Assembly: GCA_916613615.1 (NCBI GenBank)
Contig: OU744737.1
Location: forward strand, 2,252,001-2,316,000
Direction of reading: 5' to 3'
From: Steromphala cineraria
Lineage: Eukaryota > Mollusca > Gastropoda > Trochida > Trochidae
Length of the DNA: 64,000 bases
The notes under the pieces were generated by a model. It made no database searches, had not been told where the DNA came from, and saw nothing but the letters and a program-made list of their open reading frames with translations. This document shows, one piece after another, positions 34,180 to 45,200 of the stretch (position 1 is its first letter; every line of letters begins with the position of its first letter). A program made the position numbers and the translations under genes.

Positions 34180-35859
34180 CTAGCTGTCAATCAAAAAAGT
34201 ATTTTTCATGTATCCCTTGTTTTACCCCGAAAATTTTACTTGCTTTCTTTAGAAAATGTTTTCTGTTAATTTTATATCGAATTTCCATTTTTATGTCAAT
34301 CAAATAACCCATTCTTTTATTCTGTTTTCATCTGGTATTGGCAGGTAATTACGATGCATAAGTATCATTTTTCAAAGATTATTGTTCCTGAAAATTGTCT
34401 TTATATGACACCACATAACTTCTAAAATCTTACTCTAAGTGAAAGACATCATATCTGAATACGTATTGCAAGTTCAGTCCTAATTTCACAATTTCACAAT
34501 CTTAAATCCACTTTCACTTTGCTGGGTAGCCCGGGGACATTTTATGGACGCTTCACTAAATTATCCGTTAAAATGGTGACGTTACAATTTGGCGAAACGG
34601 GTAACATTATCGGCATGGTTTTTACTTTTCAACATAATAATAAATAGTTTCTAATTTGATTTTGTTAAGATAATCTATCTTTCTCTGTTAACAAAAAATA
34701 ATACTTAACATGTGGCACAAAATAGTAACTAACAACCTATTAAAGACTAACAGTTATTTTTTACTGAGCACAAAGATGAAAAGATAATCAAAATTACTAA
34801 TCACTCGACTGAATTATTTCTATTCCTTGTAATAAGCAAGCAAAGGTATGTTTACAAAAATAATGTTTTTAGAGGAGCTTGTCAATATTTAGTTTATTTC
34901 AATTTGAATTGAATAGAAGAATACACAAGGCATAATCCGAGCCAGATTATATGACAAATAATCACTGCTAAAGCATTTCATTTTTCACATCATGTTGGAC
35001 AATAAAGAAGTTGTGTTGCACGAATGAATTTCCTTCCAACAAACAGTATCGAGCTTGTTCATTTAAAGATGGAAAGATACTCGTTATTCACAGCAGACAA
35101 TGTTTTTACAGACACATTTACTTTCATTTTGATATTTTACAAATAATTTAACAATCCTTATCATATTAACAAGGATGTTCAACTAAGAAATTGATCACAC
35201 ACTGCATTATAAGCAGGAGTCAAAATACTTTATTGCGTGGATTTTGGTTTGAAAAGAGGAATTCATTAGTATGTTTTATTGTGATATGAGATAGTTTACC
35301 TAATACTTTAAAATATTTTGTTTAGTGAGTGGTAATTTATCGCTTCACCATTATAAAATGCGACAGCGTAAATGTATTATACAAGCTGCCATTTGTGGCC
35401 CGTGATGCCAAGGGCGAGGCTGGGAGATTTGGAAAAGTTCTCGTTTCGGGCCATCCGAAACTACGAGAGCCACGCGCTTGTGAGTGTAACGGAGAGTAAC
35501 GGAGAGGGCCGAGGTGTTCCGGATGGTTTCGGGCGTGACATTGTGAAGATGAAAGGATACTAAACATTCTTTCATTTAATAGTCTTTTTTTAATGAAACG
35601 AGTTAATGATTTGATACCAAATCATTCATGAGTTCCCTAAATGCTTTACAACTTTCGTTACATCCATTTACTTCTCTTTTTTAGTTTTTACTAATAAGGT
35701 AGAATTAAGTCCTTCTCTTTCTTATAAATCAAAATATATCACAGGTTCTATTTTTAGATTGCCTTTTAGTCCTGCTGTAAATGGAAAAGAATCACCCATA
35801 AAATAACACTTTAATCATTAAAGTTGTAGGTTTAAGAAGACCTTAAAAAGGCAATTCAT
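34180..35859. other. AT-rich intergenic DNA with one GC-rich island
   Basis: Nothing recognised except a GC-rich block at about 35380-35545, with overlapping open frames on both strands and a minus-strand ATGGCAGC in good context (about 35386-35393). It could be a short CpG island or an exon; no product was identified. Confidence 0.35.
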
Positions 35860-35862
35860 TTT

Positions 35863-35905
35863 GCCGTTGTGGTGCAGTGGTATAATTGTTGGGTTTAGCA
35901 TGCGG
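35863..35905 (+). mobile_element. tRNA-like SINE head fragment
   Basis: TGGTGCAGTGGTATAATTG fits an RNA polymerase III A box. No B box or tRNA fold follows, so it is a truncated SINE head rather than a tRNA gene. Confidence 0.35.
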
Positions 35906-35976
35906 TAGTACATCCTAAAGTTAACATATTGATATTGATATTTGAACAAGGATGTAATGTGATAAGAGGGCTTTGT

Positions 35977-36755
35977 AAGCATTATCTGGGCTTATAAAGC
36001 CCTCCTTTTCAGGCATTATCTGGGCTTATAAAGCCCTCCTTTTCAGGCATTATCTGGGCTTATAAAGCCCTCCTTTTCAGGCATTATCTGGGCTTATAAA
36101 GCCCTCCTTTTCACGCATTATCTGGGCTTATAAAGCCCTCCTTTTCACGCATTATCTGGGCTTATAAAGCCCTCCTCTGGCATTATCTGGGCTTATAAAG
36201 CCCTCCTTTTCAGGCATTATCTGGCTTTATAAAGCCCTCTGGCATTATCTGGGCTTATAAAGCCCTCCTTCTCGGGCATTATCTGGGCTTATAAAGCCCT
36301 CCTTTTCAGGCATTACCTGGGCTTATAAAGCCCTTCTCTTCGGGCATTATCTGGGCTTACAAAGCCCTCCACTTCGGGCATTACCTGGGCTTACAAAGCC
36401 CTTCTCCTCTGGCATTATCTTGGCTTACAAAGCCCTTCTCCTCTGGCATTATCTGGGCTTACAAAGCCCTTCTCCTCTGGCATTATCTGGGCTTATATAG
36501 CCCTTCCACTCTGGCATTATCTGGGCTTATAAAGCCCTTCTCCTCTGGCATTATTTGGGCTTACAAAGCCCTTCTCCTCTGGCATTATCTGGGCTTATAA
36601 AGCCCTTCTTCTCTGGCATTATCTGGGCTTATAAAGCCCTTCTCCTCTGGCATTATCTGGGCTTATAAAGCCCTTTTCCTCTGGCATTATCTGGGCTTAT
36701 AAAGCCCTTCTCCTCTGGCATTATCTGGGCTTATAAAGCCCTTATTTTCAGCCAT
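35977..36755. repeat. 34-bp minisatellite with internal palindrome
   Basis: About 23 units of the form GGCATTATCTGGGCTTATAA plus AGCCCTCCTTTTCA. Each has the palindrome GGGCTTATAAAGCCC. Left units have CCTTTTCA spacers and right units CTTCTCCTCT spacers, so two sub-blocks amplified separately. Confidence 0.95.
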
Positions 36756-37036
36756 TATAGACAATGTCTATATTCTCCTCTGATGCATTCAGTTACTTCT
36801 GTCTATCCTTCATTTAGTTCTTGGATTAGCTTCTTCTTTCGCTCTCCTGGCTACATTCTATCATATCTTTAGACTTCAGATTTCTTATTTTATGAATTCT
36901 GTCACTTTTTACGAAGACGGATGTCTACTCAATCATCCGTTTAATGAGTATGGAATTTGCCACCCTGTCACTACATTCAATCTCTTCTTGTCTATAAGAC
37001 ACATTTCCATGAGTCACCAGCCTGACTATACAAGGC

Positions 37037-37284
37037 CATCCTGTCTCAGGGTACGAACGTTACGCTAACTCCACTAATCTGCACCCTGGGCTCAGAAGCT
37101 AGATTCACTCGCGTGGCCAGATTTGGGATATAGCCAATCAAATAATTTTCTCATTGAATTTTTATCGAGAAGGTCACAAGAAAATGATTTGATTGGCTAT
37201 ATCCCAAGTCACGCCGCGCGAGCGAATCTAGCTTCTCAGCTCAGGGTACAGATTAATAGAGTTAGCGTAACAGGAGACAGGATG
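37037..37284. mobile_element. Long-TIR foldback element with 9-bp target duplication, copy 1
   Basis: Flanked by ATACAAGGC at 37028-37036 and 37285-37293. The arms (CATCCTGTCTC, CTAACTCCACTAATCTG, CAGAAGCTAGATT) are inverted across almost the whole 248 bp. The 9-bp duplication plus long arms suggests a Mutator-like non-autonomous element; this is an inference from structure. Confidence 0.9.
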
Positions 37285-37953
37285 ATACAAGGCCTGATGT
37301 CATCTGAAGAATAATGAAATCCTCAAAACACAACGATTCCGGCTCCAAGAACAACAGAAAGAGCTGCAATGCAGAGATATAGAAACAATCTTCTGCAGCA
37401 AGAAGTATATGAAGGACAGTGTCCAGTCACATAGAGAAACTTATATAGCAAGGAAAGAGTCAGAGAGAACAATAGAGAAGACAGATTGAGGGCTTGAGTC
37501 TATTGATCTGTGTGCTTGGCTTGTGCAGTGAGTGGCGGTGATTGAACCCTTAAACTTCTTATTTTGAATAAAATACCTTATCTAACTCAAAAGATTTGGT
37601 CATCCCCCATAAACACACAAAAATACAACATCTTAAATAACTTTTTTAAAGTTTTAATCTCCGTAAACAGCAGAATACTAGCTATGAAATTGCAAGTTGG
37701 GTGTATCAATCCGCGGTTAAGCGGCCTCAAAATCAGAGGACGTTCAAAATTTATCTCGTTTGATTTTCCAGGAGAACCAAACAGAATCTAGTATTCATCA
37801 CATTTATGGTAGAATAATTAATATACTATGATATCTAATGCCTTATTTGAGCAAAAAAAAATGAAACCTAAATAGCTAACTAGGTACACTAAAATATAGA
37901 CTGCCACATTAGTCTGCTTGATACAGTTGTATTGAAGGAACTCTGAAGATTAA

Positions 37954-38314
37954 AGGGGCAGTAGCACGTTTTTAGGGGGAATATAAGTTGATGTCAGGAA
38001 AGTGAAAATTAATGGTTCCAACTGAAATACAATGTATTTAAACTAAATGGAACAGTAATAATTCAAATATATAACATAGAGTTTAGCCATGCCATTCCTT
38101 TTTCTTACACAAAATGAATTAAAGGTGTTCACACAAAATGACCGCCAATGGATTTTATATTAATCGTCATACTTTGTCCTCAGACTATGGATGATTGGCT
38201 TGTGTAATGAGATTTTTTACACTGTCAAAATAATACATTTAGGATAGCATCAGCTTACAATTATCAGAGACAAATTTAAAATATAAAATTATCAAAAAAC
38301 GTGCTACTGCCCCT
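37954..38314. mobile_element. F2 MITE downstream of PTPMT1
   Basis: TTAA at 37950-37953 and 38315-38318; 361 bp. It begins about 200 bp beyond the PTPMT1 stop, next to its candidate poly(A) signal. Confidence 0.88.
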
Positions 38315-38324
38315 TTAAAACTTA

Positions 38325-38330
38325 TTTATT
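38325..38330 (-). promoter_or_regulatory. Candidate poly(A) signal of PTPMT1
   Basis: AATAAA on the minus strand, about 190 nt after the stop, seven bases from the right TTAA of the F2 MITE. Confidence 0.4.
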
Positions 38331-38517
38331 ACAGCAAAAGAGAGACGTTTTCTCTTATCTCACAATGTCTCTGAAGTAAGTATTCTTAAATAGGATTGTG
38401 TTATTCTCACAGAGTTTTCAACCCACAAAGAAAACAACACAGGTCCAACAATAAAGGCAGGAATTTTTTCAATAATTAATATAAATAATGACGCACAAAG
38501 CTAAATGTAAAATACTG

Positions 38518-41365
38518 TCATGTTTTTGCTCTGTTGTTGATTTTGTTATAAAATGTCCTAATACTATCCCATTGTTTATCTCGCAGCCACACGTGATTTC
38601 GTCTCTTCTTAATGAAGTCAACAGCTTCCTCCGGGCTCCATCCATTTACCTGTGAAAAAAATTAGGGTTTTTACTCGGTAAGAGTTGCCTCCCCTATGCT
38701 CCGAAAACGTTCACTTCCTTCCAAAAAGTTAAAACTTTTACCATGGAAACCCAAAAACAAATATTGATAATTTGCACAACCCAAAACAGTCACATTAACA
38801 CGAGAGGTCTTTTAATTAATTTGATGATGATGATGAAAAGTTCTGCTTATGAAACACACCCTTAGAAAGGACAGTCCAAATCGTTGCCATGGAAACAGAA
38901 AATATAATATTAAAAATTTTGTTCAAACATTATAAATTGTGTGAAGCACCTAGAGCATGCTTTTGGAAAGTAAATGTTCAATATAAGTACCCATATTATT
39001 ATTATTATTATTATTAAGTTTTTTGGAAGGGTTGTAATGTATTTATTTTGTCTGCCCCCGATTAAGAAAGGAACAAATGCCCTCCCTTCTCCATGTAAAA
39101 ATTCCTGGATCTGAATTACAAGTTGATACAGTAAAACACGGGTATAGCGAACTCGGATATAGCGAACAATTGGATATAGCGAACAAATTTTCAAGTCCTG
39201 TCCCTATATAATATCATTAAAATAATATGCACATAGCGAACACCGGATAAAGCGAACTAAATTCTTTGGTCCCTTGTATTGTATTGTATTATCCATATGT
39301 ATTTCATGCCATGAGCTCTATTTGATTCAAGAAGAATTCCCTTTTGGGTAATAAAGTGTAGTGTTATCTTATCTTATCTTATCTTATCTTATTTGGTTCG
39401 TTGTATCCAAGACATACTGTAGTTTGATATTCCCAGTGTTAGAAAGAAGGGGACTGCATTGGATCCATTTTGTCTGTTTCCCTTTTAGGAAGGGAACCTG
39501 GAGTAGCCACACATCACATTGAGTTGTACAGTCGGGTATTTGGAAAGGTAGGGGCCATGGACAATTTTGCACATTGGGTGAAAAAATGGCCTTTTAAAAT
39601 TTTGAAGTTAACTATTGACATAGGGGCTGTGGGCCATTGGAAATGCAGAAAATTAATTAAAACCCTCAAAATGACCCATTGTCAAAGATGTCTATCCCAA
39701 TCCATGAGAATTGTGACGATTTATCGAGAATTGTGATAATCAATCTGATAATATACGCATAATGATACAATATCTGTATCGTGATAAATATCATTGACTT
39801 TAAAACTGCTTATATGTACCTAAAAATTAAGATGTTTGTCAAAGATATTTGGTTATTTTGTATTAAGTACCGTGAAAATAGTGTATCTGATTTAATACAC
39901 CCCTTAGTGTTTTAATCAAAATTTGTGGAAAAAATGATGTTTTACTTGTTCAACCATTATAAATTTGATTTTTTTTAAAATTTGGTTCATGTATTCTTAG
40001 TCAAGAACCATTACTCAGTACAAATTATTTTATCCTAAATCATGTAAGAATCTCGATCTCTGATTGGTCCACATGACCCTGGATAAATACTGATATCACC
40101 CTTATTAACTAACCTGCATCAAATAGCAAGCTACCACAGTCGCACTCCGTGTCCGTCCTGCTTTGCAATGCACATAAACTGATTCCTTGCGTTCTCTGTA
40201 CGTTGAGATGAAATCAACAGCCTTGTGGATGTCGCCCTGTGACGGTGTGCCGACGTAATCTACCGTTGGGATTCTCAGCTGATCAACTCCCAGATCCTTC
40301 AACTCCTGGGATCAAAGAACATATTGATTTTTAAATTATTCAAATTTGAAGTCGGTCTATTCTCATGTTAATCTGTTTGAATAAACTTATTGGCTGTAGA
40401 TGTTATAAAATCTGAATCAGGGGAGTGAGCACAAAACGACTCAACACTAAATTTAACCTTAATGCCATTATACACTTAATTACTCAAGGTGAGGTCATTA
40501 TGTGAAATATAAGGACTCAAGACCTGACTCCCGAGGCGGTCTGACCTGACCAAGGCCTTCTCTTATATAATTATTTTGATTATGATTATATCTCAAAACA
40601 GAACGTAACAAGTGATACTAATGATATTTGCCTATCTATAATATATTTATGAACTTTGCAATGTACAAATTGCATGTGGCGAAATTAATTTTGAAAAATA
40701 ATTTTATTATGATAAATGTTTTGAAAACCTACTTCTTGTGAATGCACCATTGAGGAGAGTTCAAAGTCCTCATTCAAAGAAACCAGACCTTTCACATTTT
40801 CTTTGCTAATAAGCTGAAACGCAACCACATTATTTACATCTTATTCAATGTTCAAAAATGTATGTGATAATAAATCTGACATTTGAGTCATCTTGAAGAT
40901 ATAGGTCATAGCAATGTGATTTTATCAACATTATGACATAATAGCATTGTTCAGTCATCAATATTTTGACATAATTTTATTGTCATCTTATACTTAGCGC
41001 TTGATTTAACACATGCGACATCTAATGTGACATTGATTATAAGTCAGATTTGGATGAGTAATTCATTTAGAATTGTTGCTTGTTTTAATGTGCTGATAAG
41101 TCACAAATTGCTGCTTCTTTGTCACTCCTTGATCCATATTGCTAAATGGTAATGTTACTTCATAGATTTTTGGTTGCATTAAGGTTTTCATTTGTTGGTC
41201 TTGTATATGGCTTACCTCTTTTAAAACCCATTTGAACGGCAAAGCTCCTAACACCACTGTGTCATCGATCCTGTGGTAGAGCTTTCGCGTTGACACTTGA
41301 GCCATGAACAGCGTATATCCAAGTGTTGGATAAAGAGCGATCTTTGCAAAAAATGTGATAGCCAT
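38518..41365 (-). CDS. PTPMT1: Phosphatidylglycerophosphatase / protein-tyrosine phosphatase PTPMT1
   Basis: Four coding exons: 41216-41365, 40733-40813, 40114-40305 and 38518-38649 (150, 81, 192 and 132 nt), all phase 0 with GT-AG introns, giving 184 aa. The family enzyme dephosphorylates phosphatidylglycerophosphate in the mitochondrial inner membrane during cardiolipin synthesis. Seen: hydrophobic N terminus (MAITFFAKIALYPTLGYTLF), YHRIDDTVVLGALP, VKGLVSLNEDFEL, a candidate general-acid Asp93 (RIPTVDYVG), and the active-site loop HCKAGRTR with Cys124 and Arg130 (HCX5R), followed by SATVVACYLMQ. The last exon starts VNGWSPEEAVDFI and ends in TGA at 38518-38520. Length is a little short of vertebrate forms. 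An acceptor-like TTTTTTGCAG just upstream of the ATG exon (AG 41383-41384) suggests a 5' UTR intron. Divergent neighbour: ETFB. Confidence 0.95.
39131..39400. mobile_element. Repeats in PTPMT1 intron 3
   Basis: A cluster of TATAGCGAAC units (39137-39253), then a retroelement-like tail: TTTTGGGTAATAAAGTGTAG followed by (TTATC)n at 39366-39392. A simple-repeat tail after an AATAAA-like end fits a CR1/L2-type 3' end. An (ATT)n run lies at about 38993-39015. Confidence 0.5.
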
Positions 41366-41384
41366 ATTTTGTCAACGTGTCTCT

Positions 41385-42252
41385 GCAAAAAATAAAATAG
41401 TTCCAATAATGATTGGGTTGTGATGTCACTAGAATTCTCAATTCAATGTGATTTAATAAGTATATATTTATTTTGGAGGAATATCAAATGAAACAAGTTA
41501 AAATCGATAACAAGTAAAGTAATAGGGTATCTATACTTCAATGCAAAACACATAATGGTAAGGCCTACTTCATTTCTTAAATAAAAATATTTAATTCATA
41601 AATTATCAAAAGTACCATGGGATATCAATCTAAATCAAGATTTCCATAAGAAACATTGAAACTTTTGAGTTGTGATGCACAATGTACAAGGGTGAGAGGT
41701 TGTCATCAAAGGAAACATCTTAGAATCACAAAACAATACATCACAGCCCTTTGAACCATGAGGACAACAAAATTGTCAACACTGTGAGGAGCTCTCTAAG
41801 GTCGAGGTAAGGAGTTGTGACAAGATGGTTATTAAAAATCGAAAGTAAATCAAAATATGGCTTTTATCAGATATACTTTCTCATGAAAATACTTTAATAA
41901 TTTTTTCGATTATTTGATATATAAAATTTATGAAAATTATAATGCCGCGATTATATAAATATTAGTTTCGCACTAGGGAGTTCTCATTTACGATATATCA
42001 ATTTCAATTTTGCAAGAATGATCGACACTTCCCGCGACCAAAATTTTTAATTTCTGCCAAACCAATTCGTATAAATTTTGTTTTGATTGATAATTTATTA
42101 ATTTTCTTTGCATATAATATCAATCAATATACGATATGAGTTCATATTCTAATTCGATTCAGAAAGAGGGAGACGCTTATGTAAAGCTACTTGATTTCCC
42201 TCTTTCCGTATCCAACTGACCAAAGTTCAGTGTTGACTGAGGACCAGAGAGA
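41385..42252. promoter_or_regulatory. Shared upstream region of PTPMT1 and ETFB
   Basis: 888 bp separate the divergent start codons. It probably holds both transcription starts, the ETFB 5' UTR, and a PTPMT1 noncoding first exon with its intron. No TATA box or strong CpG island was seen; a small GC patch with TTCCCGCG lies near 42030. Shared control is an inference from the geometry and from both products being mitochondrial. Confidence 0.5.
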
Positions 42253-45200
42253 ATGTCGCTCCGAGTTATTGTCGGCTGCAAGCGAGTAATTGACTATGCT
42301 GTCAAGGTAACGACTATTTTAATCAGAAGAGTTATCTGATGCATGTGCATGGAGACCGGTCTTATATTAAACTAATGTGTGCTTGTCAAGTCTTCTGAAC
42401 TTTGACTTTGAGATGTTGAAAAAAAGAAGATATTTACAAAGGTTTTAATTAGTACCTCATCCCTAGTAGAAAAAATATCCTGGGCTAGAAAAATGCATAA
42501 AACGACTGGTAATCCAAATGACATTTGAGATTTTCATTTAAGGATGCTTTGATAACAAATATTGTAAACTAAATGCACTCACATACCTGGTTGTGTGGCA
42601 AGTACTTCAGGTATCATGTATGCACTCATCCAATGTTACCCATGAACTGTCATAGAAAATATTTGATCACATACCCAATATTGGAACAATATGTAGTGGG
42701 ATATATTTTATGTGTCGGGTAACCAATGTATTCTAATGCAATTTACTGTAGAACACTTTATGTAATATTGACATTTGTGATTGCCATCATTGAACTTCAA
42801 AATTTGAAGTTTTGTTTTGTCAATGTGTGTTTACCAAACAATTTCAATGGGTCACCTGTAATCCGAACACTTATTATAAAGATATATTATGATGATAGCC
42901 TTCCAATTTCTTTGCTTTGAATAAATGTTTTGTCAAAATGTCAGTTATTAATAAGAACTGTCAACCTTGAACTATAATTAAAATTTCATCATGCACCCGT
43001 AAACTTGAGCTTGAGATGATCCAATATCTGAACAAGTGTTAAAGTATAAAAGCAACAGCGTAATTTTCATCAAAATATATTTGTAACTACATTTTAAGTA
43101 AACCTAGCCTAAATTATAGCTACTATACTCCTGATATTGAGTCTAATGAGATATAGTAAGAGGTCGCGTCAGCCGACCTTTCTGCAACCTATGACCCTCC
43201 AACGTTATGTGTAAAAGCAACTATTGTGGCATGGTAAGCCAAGCCTTGATTGGTCAATTTGATATGTCAGCTAAAGTGACCTCTTACTACATCTCGCTAG
43301 ACTCAATATCGGGAGTATAGTGACTATTATTGAGACTAGGTTTACTTATTCTGTTTGTAACTAGTGTGCTAGGTTCATTATTGTTTGACAAATCCAATTT
43401 CATCAAAATTTATTTGTAAGAGTACTTTGATCATTTAATATTTGACAAACGTAAAATGATCCAATTTCTGACCACCAGATTCGGGTGAAGCCTGACAAGA
43501 CAGGAGTGGTGACGGAGGGTGTGAAACACAGTATGAACCCGTTCGATGAGATTGCCGTGGAAGAAGCAGTTAGAATGAAAGAGAAGAAGATAGCCAGCGA
43601 GATCATTGCTGTCTCCTGTGGACCTCCCCAGTGTCAGGTTTGAAGCTTTCAATAGATTAATCCGTCAAAGTTCTATTTTATTGATTTTCATCAATTTTCA
43701 TCCGTTTTTATCACTGTCTAAATTTAGTGAGTGAGTTATTATTTTACTCTGCTTGGGCAATATTTCAACCATTTGCGGCGTTGTCTAAATTGGGCCTTGC
43801 TGCATTCATAAACATTTGTCAAAATGACTTTTGGAATATTAATTTGAATGATTTAGAATTAGTTCTATTGATTCTAGTTTTATGTATCATGTTAGCATTG
43901 TTTGTAACTTATGTCATCAAATTTTATGATTTTAATTATTCCCAATTGTTTTATACCATCGAAGGAGTTTTTATCATTTAAGATTAGAAGAGAAATTTCA
44001 AAACTGCTGCATTGTTTTTGTTTTCACTATCAGCCATCAGTCTCTATAACCATTCATTTTACCGTCCAGGAAACTCTACGTACGGCAATGGCAATGGGAG
44101 TTGACAAGGCAATACATGTGGAAATCGACCCGAAAGAATTTGAGAATGTCGTTCCACTTCATGTAGCAAAGATCCTTGCTAAAATCACTCAGGAGGAAAA
44201 GGGGGATATTCTTCTTGTCGGCAAACAGGTAAACCTGACCCTTTCTTTGAGGAATACACCTGCAAAATCACAAATAACCCTATGTCATGATTCAAGGGTT
44301 CGAAAGTAGCTCTAGCCCAGTAGCTCATGGCTAGTGCAAAAGATGCTGGGCAAGTAAAGTACAATGACTGGTGGTCCGAAGGACTAGTTGGATTTAAAGA
44401 AAATATGATTATATTGGTGTATTTGGCTAGTCAGAACGTCTTCGGGCTAGTTCTCTCAGGAATGCACTAGTCCGAATGGCTAGTACCCCAATAGGACTAA
44501 TTTCGACCCCTGCTGAGTGAGCCCCCCCCCCTGGGCTGATATTGATATGGATTTTCAGACCATCTGATATATGGCTGATATGGATTTGAAGACTGAGCGG
44601 CAATATGGGTGCTGTGTCCTTGCCTCTATCACACATGCAAAACACCCCCTATTATTGATAGATACATGATAAAAGGGAAGTACACGTGATGATGACGACC
44701 TACATCTATTTTATTACAGGCTATTGATGGAGACTTCAATCAAACTGGACAAATGACCGCTGCCCTTCTTGACTGGCCACAGGTATGTATATGATACATA
44801 TAAGTAATTTCTGTGGTGTTAATTTATTTCGAAATACTGAGAATTTTAGGGGGGCGGGATAGCGCAGTGGTTAGCACGTTCTGCTTCGGATCAGGAGGTC
44901 CGTAGTCTGCAGTAGAGAACTGTTCTACACGCAGTCAGGTTTGATTGCAATGCTACACTGAATATCAGCGCAGTACCACCCATGGTTCACTAGTTCCAGC
45001 CAATGCTGGCAGGTTTCATCGCAATGCATAGCCACATTGGTGTTGCAGGCTTTCTCCCTGCAATAATACTAGCAGCCGCGACAAAAGTGAAATACTCTTG
45101 AAAGCGGCGATAAACACCACATCACCTCACCTCACCTGAGAATTTTGCTGACGCTTTGTGTTTAATATATTCCTAATTTCAGATCTTGTTTAATCAGCTT

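Noticed and set aside
35863..35905. Possible tRNA gene
   Set aside because: Only an A-box-like head; no B box, anticodon arm or acceptor stem.
35977..36755. CRISPR-like array because of regular palindromic repeats
   Set aside because: Spacers are short and repeat-like, not unique, and the sequence is animal; it is a minisatellite.
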